Below, piece by piece: positions 33,888-44,710 of a DNA stretch of 64,000 nt; position 1 is the first letter of the stretch; every line of letters starts with the position of its first letter. The DNA is from Linyphia triangularis. Taxonomy: Eukaryota; Arthropoda; Arachnida; Araneae; Linyphiidae. The position numbers were made by a program, and so were the translations under genes. Where the stretch lies: positions 28,695,933 through 28,759,932 of the forward strand of contig OZ021724.1 of NCBI GenBank assembly GCA_963978545.1. Reading direction: 5' to 3'. Below the pieces are notes generated by a model. That model was not told where the DNA came from. It saw nothing but the letters and a program-made list of their open reading frames with translations, and made no database searches.

Positions 33888-36476
33888 TCAATGACTTCTA
33901 CCATAATATGGGGCTAGCCTATTGTAGTGTACAACTCTAGGTTTACAGGAAGGTGTCCGTTGAATTCTCACCACGACGTCGTTGATCTTCTTAAGGATCC
34001 CATACGGCCCTTCCCAGTTCGTCTGGAGCTTAGGGGAGAGTCCTTTCCGACGTTTGTCACCTTCCTGGAATGAACGGTCCATGGCCTTGGCATAGTACCG
34101 GATCTTCATGCGCTCCGTCCTGATGTTGTTTCTCTCTCTGGCGAACCGATGTACGGCTTCCAAACGTGCCTGCAGATCATCTAGATACTGGACAGGCGAG
34201 GAAGGAGTGTCCTGTGGTTGTCCAAAGAGGAGGTTGCTGGGGAACCTAAGGTCTCTTCCACACATCGTTAGAGATGGAGAAAATCCGGTGGTCTCGTGAG
34301 TTGCACTCCCGTATGCCAACAGAAGCGGTGAAAGTTTCTGATCCCCATCTTGCTGGTTATATGATTTTGAGATTGCGTCCGAATCATCCGCGGGTGATAG
34401 ATCCCCGGACCTCCGTTCGATGCTTGTAACAGGAGTACGGATGTCGATTCTCTCGTCACTAACTTTGTCCATTTCCACATGAACCACTTCCTGGGAGGGT
34501 TTCATCAACGTCGCTTTCTTCGGTTCTCTCTCCGAGGCTGGAGAGGTACTTTCCATAGATGTGGACTCTTCAGCATTCTCTATGACATTGTCTTCATGAG
34601 CTACAATCCGATATACGCACAGCTCTTTCATGTCTAGATCGTGCAAAGGAACTTCGCCTCTCCATGTTTGCAGCTGGCTTTTCTCAAAATTCAGCGTAAT
34701 TCCATTTTTCTTCAAAAAGTCTAGTCCGAGAATGCACGGATCTACAATTTCGGCAACATAAACGGTGTGCTTGTAGGTGTTAAATCCAAGGGCAATGTCC
34801 ACTTGCAATTTCCCATGAACAGAGATATTACCACCAGACACAGTTTGTAGAGAAACAGAGGGCGCTGTGTAGAGGAGTCGGCTGTTCAGGCGACGAGCCA
34901 CGTCCATCCTTACGATCGTTACGTTCGCTCCCGAATCGACGATTAGACGACATGGAGTTCCGTTGATCTCCCCCTTCACGAATAAACCCTGGTTTCCTCC
35001 TTGTCGGGATGAAACGTGGAAACGACTGGTCGGGGCTTCACCTGTTCTACATTGCAGCTTCTGCCCTGCGAGATGACATCTTCTTAGATTCAGTTGTGGA
35101 GAATCCGTGGTAGTGTTATCCCTTCTCTTTTTCAAATCAAGGCAGTTTCGTCGTAGATGCCCTTCCCGTTTGCAGTGCCAGCAAACGACTCTGGTCCTTC
35201 GATCCCTGGCTCCGGGATAGCTTCTCATCATTCTATCAATTTTGCTCTCCAGTTCTCGAAGCTTACTGGTGACAAAGTCAGAAGAATCCTCGGCTAATGC
35301 ACCACGCACATATCGTCGGTCTTTTCCAGAAGCTAGCTGCGCGGCTTCTACTCTCATGGCGTACACGAGGGCCGACTTCAGGTTTTTGTTTTGGGATAAC
35401 CTTACCGCCTGCTGCACATCGGGATCTTGGATAGCGTCGATGAAATACTGCAGAGAAAGATCGTCTCGTACATCCGGGGGACAGTCAGGGAAAGCGAGGA
35501 GCGACAGTCTTTCTATATCCGATGCCAATTCTTGAAGAGTTTCATTGGCCTTCTGCTGTCTCACTTTCAGTTGCAGTCTGTTGTAATCCTTTAGATGCTG
35601 CTCCCCAAACCTTAACTCCAACGCACTTGCCAGTGCCACGAATTCTCCCCGCTTCTCTTCAGGTAGTGTCTGTAAAATGTCAGCAGCTTCACCTCGAAGA
35701 GATGCCGCGAGATGGAATGCTTTCGAAGTATCGTCCCAACCATTCGCAGAAGCAATCATTTCAAACTGCGTTTGATAAACGCGCCAAGACGACTTCCCAT
35801 CAAAAGGGGCCACTTTGATGTTAGAGCGCGGCGCCATAAAGGGGATGGAAGCGTTATCCCAATTAGGTGATGCTATGGCCAGAGCTTCACGCGTTTCCAT
35901 TTTTCGCAGCCTTTCTTCTACAACGTCAATGAATTTGTCTTGCTCTTCCTTTAAGGTAGAAACTTTTTCTTGCATGGTGGAAACTTTTTCTTCAACTTCA
36001 TTTCTCACTGTCTTAAGATCTTCTCTGACATCCAAAATATCCGCCTTCATTGATTGAAGAACACTCTCTGTGCGCTCTATAAATCTATCAACGGACGCAG
36101 AAGATGATTCTTGCTTGGATGCTAAAGCTTTAATATCCGATGATGTAGCTTCTTGACTGGCGGCAATCGTAGCGAGAAGTTCTGCGTTCATTTCGGCTGC
36201 GGTGGTTTCTTGGCAGGCTTTCATTTCGGCTGCGGCGGTTTCTTGGCAGGCTTTCATTTCGGCTGCGGCGGTTTCTTGGCAGGCTTTCATTTCGGCTGCG
36301 GCGGTTTCTTGGTAGGCTTTCATTTCGGATTTTATTTCGGCTGCGGCGGTTTCTTGGCAGGCTTTCATTTCGGATTTTATTTCGGCGGCAGTGGATTCTT
36401 GTTGGGCCTTCATTCCAGCAATCATTTCCATCAACTGCTTCATTTGGTCTTCCATCATTCCTCTAGTTGTCGGCAT
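33888..36476 (-). CDS. Gag-protease-integrase C-terminus fusion polyprotein (862 aa)
   Basis: The frame is intact, from an ATG 15 nt past the primer site to TGA. Residues 1-21 are an N-terminal lead; 22-95 are six tandem units of 15, 15, 11, 11, 11 and 11 residues (MKACQETAAAE type); 96-200 are charged and likely coiled coil; about 220-395 are the Gag core (WRVYQTQFEMIA, FHLAASLRGEAADIL, ELRFGEQH). A CCHC zinc knuckle has C432, C435, H440, C445. An aspartic protease follows, with D514-S-G at the active site and the ILGLDF block at 582-587. Residues ~610-700 are acidic linker. From ~705, HETTGFSP, GRDLRFPSNLLFG and NWEGPYGILKKINDVVVRIQ are the end of a gypsy integrase. Reverse transcriptase, RNase H and the integrase zinc and catalytic (DDE) parts are absent; the join lies near residues 690-705. 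The GDK-RRKGLSPKL stretch also looks shorter than usual. It would make capsid and protease but not copy or integrate itself. Confidence 0.93.
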   Translation of the reverse strand: MPTTRGMMEDQMKQLMEMIAGMKAQQESTAAEIKSEMKACQETAAAEIKSEMKAYQETAAAEMKACQETAAAEMKACQETAAAEMKACQETTAAEMNAELLATIAASQEATSSDIKALASKQESSSASVDRFIERTESVLQSMKADILDVREDLKTVRNEVEEKVSTMQEKVSTLKEEQDKFIDVVEERLRKMETREALAIASPNWDNASIPFMAPRSNIKVAPFDGKSSWRVYQTQFEMIASANGWDDTSKAFHLAASLRGEAADILQTLPEEKRGEFVALASALELRFGEQHLKDYNRLQLKVRQQKANETLQELASDIERLSLLAFPDCPPDVRDDLSLQYFIDAIQDPDVQQAVRLSQNKNLKSALVYAMRVEAAQLASGKDRRYVRGALAEDSSDFVTSKLRELESKIDRMMRSYPGARDRRTRVVCWHCKREGHLRRNCLDLKKRRDNTTTDSPQLNLRRCHLAGQKLQCRTGEAPTSRFHVSSRQGGNQGLFVKGEINGTPCRLIVDSGANVTIVRMDVARRLNSRLLYTAPSVSLQTVSGGNISVHGKLQVDIALGFNTYKHTVYVAEIVDPCILGLDFLKKNGITLNFEKSQLQTWRGEVPLHDLDMKELCVYRIVAHEDNVIENAEESTSMESTSPASEREPKKATLMKPSQEVVHVEMDKVSDERIDIRTPVTSIERRSGDLSPADDSDAISKSYNQQDGDQKLSPLLLAYGSATHETTGFSPSLTMCGRDLRFPSNLLFGQPQDTPSSPVQYLDDLQARLEAVHRFARERNNIRTERMKIRYYAKAMDRSFQEGDKRRKGLSPKLQTNWEGPYGILKKINDVVVRIQRTPSCKPRVVHYNRLAPYYGRSH
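36192..36413 (-). repeat. In-frame 33/45-bp tandem repeat inside gag
   Basis: Encodes residues 22-95 of the polyprotein: two 45-bp then four 33-bp units. Eleven-residue (hendecad) spacing is compatible with an extended coiled coil; 15 residues (11+4) keeps the same stripe. The near-identity of the last four units points to recent expansion. Confidence 0.9.
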
Positions 36477-36491
36477 TCAAAATTACGAGAC

Positions 36492-36507
36492 CCCACTTCT
36501 GACACCA
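36492..36507 (-). other. Primer-binding site, tRNA-Leu type
   Basis: Minus-strand TGGTGTCAGAAGTGGG begins one nucleotide after the 5' LTR. It is complementary to CCCACTTCTGACACCA, which I recall as the 3' end of a tRNA-Leu including CCA. This is where minus-strand DNA synthesis would start. Confidence 0.8.
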
Positions 36508-36508
36508 C

Positions 36509-36963
36509 TGTTACGAATTTTTCCGCTGAGGCAATGATGGTACAGTTTTCACGGTATAAAAATATTTATTCTCTCTTCAGAAAACTCACAAAATTTATTC
36601 ACAGGCAACAGTTTAATTACTCTCAAGCTTCAACAAAAATAACTTCGAATTCAGCGATTATACAAGCTCACTCTAATAGGTAAACAAAGCGATCAGCTTT
36701 CAACGAAATCCGAATTCAATCTGAAAACTTTCCCGTTCTCCAGTCTTTTTATATACAAGCGCGTGAGACATTCTCGAAATTTCCAGCCAATTCATCGGAA
36801 ACGAAATATCTCGAAACTTCTCGAATGCTTTAGGTGTTGCCACCTTTTTCTAACTTGTATAATCGCTATTAATTAATAAATAAAATAAGATAAAAATAAA
36901 TTACAATAGAATTTTGAAATAATACGTCACTATTTACAATATATACAGACAATTTGTGCAACA
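36509..36963 (-). repeat. 5' LTR (455 bp)
   Basis: Runs TGTTGCAC...CGTAACA in element orientation. It lacks the 12-bp duplication seen in the other LTR and is otherwise nearly identical to it. The following 4 bp (36964-36967, ATAA) are the second target-duplication copy. Confidence 0.93.
36745..36755 (-). promoter_or_regulatory. TATA-like box in the 5' LTR
   Basis: Minus-strand TATATAAAAAG, with GC-richer sequence (GACTGGAGAACGGG) just downstream. Transcription would be expected to start about 25-30 nt further, near 36715-36722; that position is inferred. Confidence 0.5.
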
Positions 36964-36992
36964 ATAACTAAATCCAATTTCGGTGGCTTTAA

Positions 36993-37507
36993 CCCTTACA
37001 GGACCATAAGATGTCCAAGAATAAATATTCCAATACAGCACAATATTTTAGCTACTGTGGGTGTAAAGTAAGAGAATATCACCAGAAAAACATAGCAGGG
37101 TGTATAGGTTTCCTATAATTTCATGGGAAATACTTTTCCCTATGGACCATAAAAGTAAATAAACGAATAGTTAGGTTTATTATATCGGTATTTTATTTAT
37201 TGCTTTGTAATACAAAAAACATTATAAAAATTATCAGAAAAGTAAAATAAATAGTTAGTTATGATATTCTACGAAACAATTTTGTTTACTTGTGAAGCAC
37301 AAGTGGACCATTGCACATAACACATTTATTATGTGTCCTATTTTCTATACGTTTTTTTTTTTTTTTTTTTATTCGTTCAGAAACACATTTGCCGCCTTGG
37401 ACATACGTTTTGACATTCAGTAAAAAAAAATATCGATTCAATAATAATTGAACAATCGATAGCGATTTTTGTAGAAGGGAAAAATATTTCCCTTGAGCGT
37501 GAAAGGG
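36993..37507 (-). mobile_element. Non-autonomous piggyBac-type element with C-terminal coding remnant
   Basis: Bounded by TTAA on both sides (36989-36992 and 37508-37511) and by CCCTTACAGG at the left and the reverse complement CCCTTTCACG at the right: the TTAA|CCCTT hallmark of piggyBac. Subterminal palindromes occur (GGGAAAAATATTTCCC near the right end; ggaccataagatgtcc at the left). On the minus strand, 37295-37415 retains the frame ENRTHNKCVMCNGPLVLHK and a stop, with a CxxC pair and trailing His, resembling the Cys-rich C-terminal domain of piggyBac transposases. An in-frame A19 run lies inside this remnant. The catalytic domain is gone; mobilisation would need a relative. Confidence 0.75.
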
Positions 37508-37511
37508 TTAA

Positions 37512-39194
37512 GGTTACTGAACAGAAAAACTGCTACAGCCTTTAATTGTTTTATATATATCAACCTTAAACCAAAAACAGCCTAATATTTGTGATATAAA
37601 GGGATTTCTTAGGGGGTAGAAGTGATGTGCCTCAAATGTCTGCTCGGAAAGGAAACCAGCTTTTCTACTGGTATTGAATACTTTCGAAATAGAACTCGCT
37701 TTTAGGGTCGGAGTCAAAAATACTAAATTTTTCGACTCTCCTCCCTTCACTAAATTTTCACAGCAAGTGATTTAAATGTAGTTGTCTCAAAAATATTAAT
37801 TGTTATTTATTACTACTACTAATAAGTAAACATAGTTCTAATATGATTTTTTAAACAAATTCGTGTTTGTGTTTCACAAAATATTAGCAAGTTTTATTCT
37901 CAATATTCTGATTATTATTTGCAACTATATATTAATTGTTAGATGATTATATCGTTCTTCCTAGGCTTAAGTAGCTTACCTAGTATTACTGAGTTGCTTT
38001 ATTACTTATTATTACTTTAAACATGCAATTACGTTTCGATTGATCTTATTTTAACTTTAACGATTCTGAAGACTTTAAGGCAAACATTTCCAGATAAATG
38101 GAGAAAAATTCGAATTTTGTACTTGATTCCACGGATTATTTTTTGTAGATGATTTCAAAAGTCAACAAACTACTAATTAGTTGAGTACTGGGTTTATTAC
38201 CTGATTTGTATACTTTGGTGGTAATATGTACAACAAATTTCTAAAATAGAGCAAATAAATTTTGTATTGTACACTGATTGTTGGTGTCTGCTTAAAAATA
38301 TTTATATTTTTCTTTTACTTTACAAAAAAATATAAAAAATTCTATATCAATTATTTTTTATTTTAATTGGTTAAATGTTAGGTGGGGATAAAATGAATAA
38401 AGGCAAAATTTAGTAAAATTTGTAATAACCATCTAATTAGTATAAATAGAGGAAGTTTATTTTATTAAAATAATGCAAGAAGAGGAAATTATGTAATTTC
38501 CTTTGAGTAACTATGTTCATCTATTTGCTCTACGTTTAAAAAAGAATACTTAAGCAAATATTTATATGAGTTAGGAATAAATCCATTATGAAAATTGTAA
38601 TGGGGCCTGGTGTTTATTTATGGAAAGTCCATAAAGAAAATAAAAACAGAAATATTAAAGTAAATACTAAAGCAGAGTGCAATATCCAAAACTAAAAAAA
38701 AAAACTATCAATAAAGTGTTAGAAAATGCAAATTCACTTGATCTTTAGATTGGTTTTAGCTTGACCTTTACATTTGTTAAATATGAAGGATGAAACTTAA
38801 TCTGAATTTATTGAACTGGTAGAAAATTCTGGAACATTTTATGTATCGAAGCTATTGCAAAATAACAAATTGGGTAAACTGAAATTATGTGACTTATATA
38901 TAGAAAAATTGAACAGACAATCCAACATCAGATAATGCTTTCAAAAGATCGTAATCTAATAATTTTAGTCAATATAGTCATCATTGTTAAAAATAAATTA
39001 AAGCGTAGTATTCAAATAGTATAATTCTCGCTTGAGAATAATTTTTCAAAGTATGCAAATTTAAAAGAAGTATTAATATCATAATAATAACGAATCTAAT
39101 ACAAAATGGATACAATCATCTTATAAATTTTTTTTCTCGTATACATTTCTTACTTTTTATCATGGAAATGGTACACACCATACTAGAGTGTATA
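37512..39194. other. AT-rich non-coding stretch
   Basis: A 78-codon minus frame (37514-37750) starts near a slightly GC-richer block but has no motif. No repeat seen in the remainder. Confidence 0.35.
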
Positions 39195-39565
39195 CAGAAA
39201 GTTAATTACTTAAGTATAACAAGGGCTGCCAAAACAGGTACTCTCTTTTTCTAGGCCATGTGACAGTTGATTCATTTCCATTACAGCGGTATTGAAATTA
39301 TTAAGTGCTCTTGCGGGGCTTAAATATCGTAACACTTGAAAATCAGTCATTGATAATAGAAATTTTTTTCCTGAGAGGGCCAAATACCAACAAGCCATAT
39401 TCAACTATTTAACACTCTATTTTACTCTATTTATATGGTCGAAAAGATGACAAGTAAGAATTTATAAGTTGTAAATGTGTCCTGATAACTCAACGAGAAA
39501 AATGCGCATCTTTAATTGCAGAATTAGATTCAACATGTTTTGGACACGCAACTTAAGACAGTAGC
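39195..39565 (+). pseudogene. Broken coding segment, head-to-head partner of 40545-41030
   Basis: Read on the plus strand, one frame from 39223 to about 39450 gives GLPKQVLSFSRPCDS, FISITAVLKLLSALAGLKYR, FFPERAKYQ and so on, with internal stops. The segment further down contains AELDSTCFGHAT. The same peptides in the same order occur in the inverted copy at 40545-41030. Protein-level similarity between diverged copies suggests an old coding sequence, probably of a transposon, but I do not recognise the family. Confidence 0.45.
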
Positions 39566-40544
39566 TATAGAAAAAACGTGCTTGCGTGTGCGAAGGAATT
39601 TTAAATTCCTTTCTATCGTTTGTTCCTGTTTCAACTACGAACTCTTAGCTCCTGTTTTCTTAAGCTAGTTATGCCACACGGTTCCATTACTATTGTAGAC
39701 TGTCAATCAATAAGATCTATGTAGTTTGCCTCAAATTTAAATTGTGGTTGTTTGAAAACCCTTTTTACTTTTATCTTTGTTTGCATAACTTTTTTAATCC
39801 TTTTGCTTTCCAAACAGATATGTTTTCATGAGTCAAACAACAATCGCAAAGGAGATGTTCTGGGTGTGCCATAAAATCACATTTCTGTAGAGTTTAAACA
39901 TTAGACTTAATATCATCTTGTAAATACTTAATTAGTTGCACTATCTTAAAAAAAAATTTATGATGCATAAACAATTCTAGTATTACATTTTGTTGTAAAC
40001 CATAAGGGAGTATAACCTTTCATTACAAACTCAGCTAGTTTTTTCAATTGCGGAGTTGGATCAAATAACACAATATGTAAAGTAAAATTCTGTTCACCAT
40101 TGTAAGCCATCTTTAATTGGAGATGTTTTCAGGGTTTCTGCTTGCTAATCTTTGGCAGCATTTGCTTGTTAGTGTAGCCTGACATAATTTCCAGAGGTAT
40201 TTCTGATCTGCGTTCAACTTCTTAAAATGAATAAATTCTTAATATCTGATAATTTTTTACAACTTGTTCAACATTTTGCAATAAGACCAGTAAAAGTAGG
40301 CAAAAAAAAAAAAAAAAAACTGATCCATCGAGGGTAGCCATAACTTTCCGAAGAAGTAATTCGTATAAATGTAGCAAATAATTTGTTCTGGGTGTTTAAA
40401 AAGCATTTTCTAGTAATGAAATGGATCTGTTAGAGACTCCAGTATTTCATGCATTAAGATCAAAACAAACAGGTTTACTATTTTCTCATTAATGCAGTTT
40501 TCTTTCATAAATTTTAGTATTGATGATACAATGTTTAATCCAAA
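39566..40544. other. Spacer between inverted broken coding segments
   Basis: Contains a palindrome aaggaattttaaattcctt near 39591 and an A18 run near 40302. A minus frame at 40410-40598 begins in the right-hand copy and continues into this spacer; its N-terminal part (AEELDSTYFGHATPNCG) matches the left copy, the rest has no counterpart. Confidence 0.4.
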
Positions 40545-41030
40545 GCCACAGTTTGGAGTTGCGTGTCCAAAATATGTAGAATCTAGTTCTTCAGCCAAAG
40601 ATACTTATTTTCTCGATTAGTTATCCGGACACATTTACTACTTACAATTTATATACTTATTGCTTCATCATTTTGACCATAAAAATAATGTAAAATAGAG
40701 TGAAGATATTTCAACTAATACCTTTGCGGTATTTTCCCCTTTCACGAAAAACGTTCAATTTATCTATTCCACTTGTAAGATTTTCTATTCTTACATTTAA
40801 ATCCGTCAAAAAAGCACTTTCTAATTGAACTTCTGTTCTAATGGAAATAACTCTACGGTCACATTCTCTAGAAAAATAGAGTAGATTTCTCGGGAAACCT
40901 TTGTTTCACTGAAATAATTGAACTTTCTGGCTTTTCTCTTGGTACAAGAATTTTCCATCAAAAACCCTTTCATTATTCGAACCCTGTGACATTGAATCAT
41001 TTTCAATAACTTTATCTTCATATCTTAAAA
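40545..41030 (-). pseudogene. Broken coding segment, inverted copy
   Basis: A minus-strand frame without ATG is open for 65 codons (40711-40906) and reads GFPRNLLYFSRECDRR, VISIRTEVQLESAFLTDLN, and NVFRERGKYRKGIS before a stop. After frame changes it continues to AEELDSTYFGHAT near 40550-40590. DNA similarity with 39195-39565 extends over most of the arm, for example 'gtgtccggataact' against 'gtgtcctgataact' and 'cagaaagttcaattattt' against 'cagaaagttaattactt'. The pair is head to head, about 1 kb apart. Confidence 0.45.
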
Positions 41031-44000
41031 CTAGGTACTCCGATGTCGTGCGGAAGTAGCATAACTTGACACTTAAGTGGCTATTTCGTAAAATTATATT
41101 CCTGATATTTCAAAACGCTGTTCTACAATAGCCAGACTATAAATAATTTAATTGAAATTAATGTAAAGAGTAGGTTGAAAATAGAAAAATATGCATTTTT
41201 AATTTAAAAAAAAAAATTAAGGTTCTCATGTAGATTCCTGGAGACCTAAATGTTACATTGCAAATATAAATTTCATTACTGTTAATAAAATTTATATCTG
41301 CCATTTTAATAAATTACTTAATATTCTAAACTTTACATTTTTACTTGAAAATAAAAATTTGCTTGATATTTTTGTTGAAAAAAATTTAAAATTTTCGTTT
41401 TTGGAAAAAAATAAATAATAATAATAATAATAGTAATAAACATTAGGTCCATTCCAGGAAACCTAAATATTTTACAATTGAAGTAAGAAAAATTTTGGTA
41501 ACTATGTGAGCATTGTAACAACTTTTATCGACTTAAAACTTTGAATTACCTAAAAATGTTTTTTGTGATACGTCCTACTACATTCACACATTCTACTTAG
41601 TAATGACAAAGAATAAAGAAAACTTAGGTTGGCTTTTACACAGAAAAATGCAAGACAGTTCTAAGTAAAACACTCCATAAGTCAATTGGCCCCTTGTTTT
41701 TAATTTTATACATTCTTTAGATAGGAAAAGTACGTGTTAAATTATATAAAAATCAGTACTTACCATTTCATGATGAAGTCGCAGCAAAGTTGAAATATCG
41801 TTTCTTAGAGAAAAATTAAATTCAGTAGAAATTCATTCAAATAATGCATTTTTATCTTACTCTAACTGATGTTTTAATCAAAAGGATTTGATTATTTTGA
41901 CATTTAATTGTTACAATTAACAAAGGAAATAATTTACTTTGACTATATTGTTTATGCAACTGAGAAAGTTTTAAAATTTTCTGTTGGCTGATTAAATATT
42001 TCCTGGGACATTATTTATTTTGATTATTATTTCAAAATAAATTATTTAAATTTTTTTTAAGTTTAAATTGTATTTTCTAAAGTAATTTTTAGTAGAAATA
42101 GCAATTTTTAAATTTATCGTTGTGTTAAATTCTAAACTCCTACAATTATGATTACGCAAATAAAACTACACTTCTATTGAATTATGTGAAAATTTTAAAA
42201 ATAAATTTCATAAGATAAATTAAATTGTTGCAATTATAATTCGAATTATATGTTCAAACCTTAAACGAATATTTTTCAGATAATGTTTAAAATAGAATTC
42301 ACTAAGACAAACAAGATTTCTTAAATTGTGTGTATACTTTTATCCGAATAATTACAACCAATATAATATTTTTCTGAATAAATAGAACGAAATTATTATA
42401 ACTGTAGTATAAAATACTCAAAGACACAGGATATAACATTTTAAAATAAACAATATTTTTTTTTACATCAAAGAAATTTTATTTATTATAGAAGGGGTCT
42501 TAAAATTATTATTGAAATCTAAAGCACATGTTCCAATATAAATAAATTAGTTTTTTTAATATTTATATCTGCAATAATAATAACTTTGTTCTTCAAATTA
42601 TTTCGAACTGAATACCTGAATTCATGCAAGTAAAATTAATTTAAACTATAACAATATACTTCCTTTGTCAAAATATATATCAATAAGACAACGAAACTAA
42701 ACAATAGAAAATGACATGTTTATGTTTGACCTTTAAGTTTTTCAAACCTAAACCGCATGCAAGACTCACATCCCCTAAACCATTATCACTGACCAAATTG
42801 AGTCGCAAATTGAAATTCTACCTTTCTCTCTCTACACAGGTATTCCAATAGCTTTTATAATGATGTGTTCACATTCACTGCATCCCAATCCATCAGAATA
42901 TGTGCTAGATTACATATCCCAAGTCTGAACAAGCTTTGCATTCAGTATATATTTGCATACACAAGCTTCCTACTACTCTGTACTCTATATCGACAAGTAG
43001 ATTGATTCACAATCATTTCTATTGCAATGAAAGCGTCATATAAATCGAAGTTTTACTCTAAAGTTTCATCTTCCACTTTATAATGGTAGCACAATTCCTG
43101 TGTGGCTCCGTCTGAGAAGTGATATCCAATTTCTAAAGAGCTTCGTCGCCGTCGAAAAGTATTTTATTGATGAGAGTGTTTTCACCTTTTGTTTGTTTCG
43201 ACGACAAATCATTAGAATTGCGAATGATAAATAGACGCTGTTGTTATATTTTTTTTTGTTAGATTGTAGTGGTTCATTTGAATTTGTGTTAGAAATATGC
43301 ATGAGACACTGGATCAAATAAATTGAATGGGTAATTTGAAATTCTAAAAAAAAAAGTAATTTATTTTGGAGGTCAAATTTACCTTTTAAATTTATGTTCA
43401 CAAGTATTTCAATGAGGAGAAAATTAAACTCAACATTACTACCAGCTGGTATTAGACATGTTAACCTGAAAATTTTAACATTTTAAAAGTTTGTGTCTGA
43501 AATAATTTAAATGTATAGAAACAAAGCTTTTATTAAGCTAATGTTTTGAAACACTTTTGTGAGTAACATTTTTATGAGAGACGAATTACTTAAATAACTA
43601 CTGAAAAAGTTCAATTCAGAATAAAGTAATTAGTTCAAATTTAGTAGTGCAACAATGATTTCCTCGGAAATAAATTTAAAATCTAATAAAATGACGAAGT
43701 GGTTTGCTGACTCAATTTCAATAGTGGTCATTTTCCATTATTAGTTGCCGCGATATCGACCAGTAAATAAAACAATAATAGTTATAATATCTGGAAAGCA
43801 ACATTATCAGTAATGAAAGATATAAGTAGCTGAATTAAAAATTATTCCAATGCTACTTTTAATAATAACAAAGCTAAAGTATTTAAAATTAAAGCCAAAA
43901 TGAAATTAAAAATAGATTAAAAATTATCAAACTTTGATAGAATTATCACGCTATCTGTCCACAATAAACTGTCATCAGGTTTAAGATCCAAAAGTTTCAA

Positions 44001-44696
44001 AAATAAATTACAAAAAATATAGTTTTGATTAACTAGAAAATAACCACAAAATTAAAATTCCCCAAAACACACAAATAGTTAAGTTATTTAGTAAGCGATG
44101 TTGACAAATTATACATCTTTCATCAGGATCTCATTTTCCTAACATATTTCAAAACTTAATTTTAAAAATAAATTTTGTGATTTTTACTTTAACGTTAATT
44201 AAATCTTTACTTAATTGTAATATGTAATTGACACAAACTTGGTGTTACTTAATTATGAACAGTCATGATTCAGTTGCTGTGGATGTGATCGGCTCTTTCG
44301 CAGTAAACCGCGAACATTCCATTTCTCTGTCCTTTACCTTTACGGAGTTTATTCAGCATTTTATTGCTAAGATTCCAACTGGAGACCACGAATTAATCAT
44401 GAGAACGTGCAGATCTGCAAAATAAGCAATGCGGAATTCTTTTGAAAAGCAGCATCACTGAGTGTTCTCTATTCTACCTAAACAAAACCCGTGGAGTAAA
44501 CGGGGAAAACAAATCGCCAACTATTTATTTCATGCCTCAAAGAAGACAAGAAGAAAACATTAACCTATAAAAATAAAGTTTTTGCTGTAAATTCTTTACT
44601 TTTATTGCCAACTTTTATGTGTAAAATATATGAGCCAAATTTGGAGATGACAGTGGTAGATGACAGTATATACCCACAAAGCAATATTGATGATAT
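41031..44696. other. Long AT-rich gene-free stretch
   Basis: No supportable gene. A (TAA)n run near 41412-41437; GC slightly higher at 42720-43080, without a coding frame; a 107-codon minus frame at 43078-43401 ends in a Ser/Arg-rich segment but lacks any motif. A 65-codon plus frame at 44228-44425 lies in a GC-richer patch (44255-44425) and is likewise unsupported. Confidence 0.4.
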
Positions 44697-44710
44697 GAAG
44701 GTGTGCTAAG

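Larger units (their letters stand above)
33369..36963 (-). mobile_element. Ty3/gypsy-type LTR retrotransposon, internally deleted, non-autonomous
   Basis: Complete from LTR to LTR (3595 bp), minus strand. Flanked by ATAA on both sides (33365-33368 and 36964-36967), a 4-bp target duplication. LTRs begin TGTT and end AACA. In element order: 5' LTR (36509-36963), primer-binding site, one open frame, polypurine tract, 3' LTR (33369-33835). The LTRs differ by three substitutions over about 455 bp plus one 12-bp indel, so insertion was recent. The internal region is only 2673 bp because the pol core is missing: the frame joins Gag and protease to the integrase tail. Such an element would need reverse transcriptase and integrase from a relative. 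No env-like frame is present. Confidence 0.92.

Noticed and set aside
34108..36057. Several plus-strand frames of 63-98 codons
   Set aside because: Antisense shadows of the Gag-protease-integrase frame.
36153..36683. 176-codon plus-strand Gly/Phe-repeat frame resembling a structural protein
   Set aside because: Antisense shadow of the gag tandem repeat; it runs out of the element's frame into the LTR.
43078..43401. 107-codon minus-strand frame as a gene
   Set aside because: AT-rich composition, no domain and no compositional rise over its neighbours.
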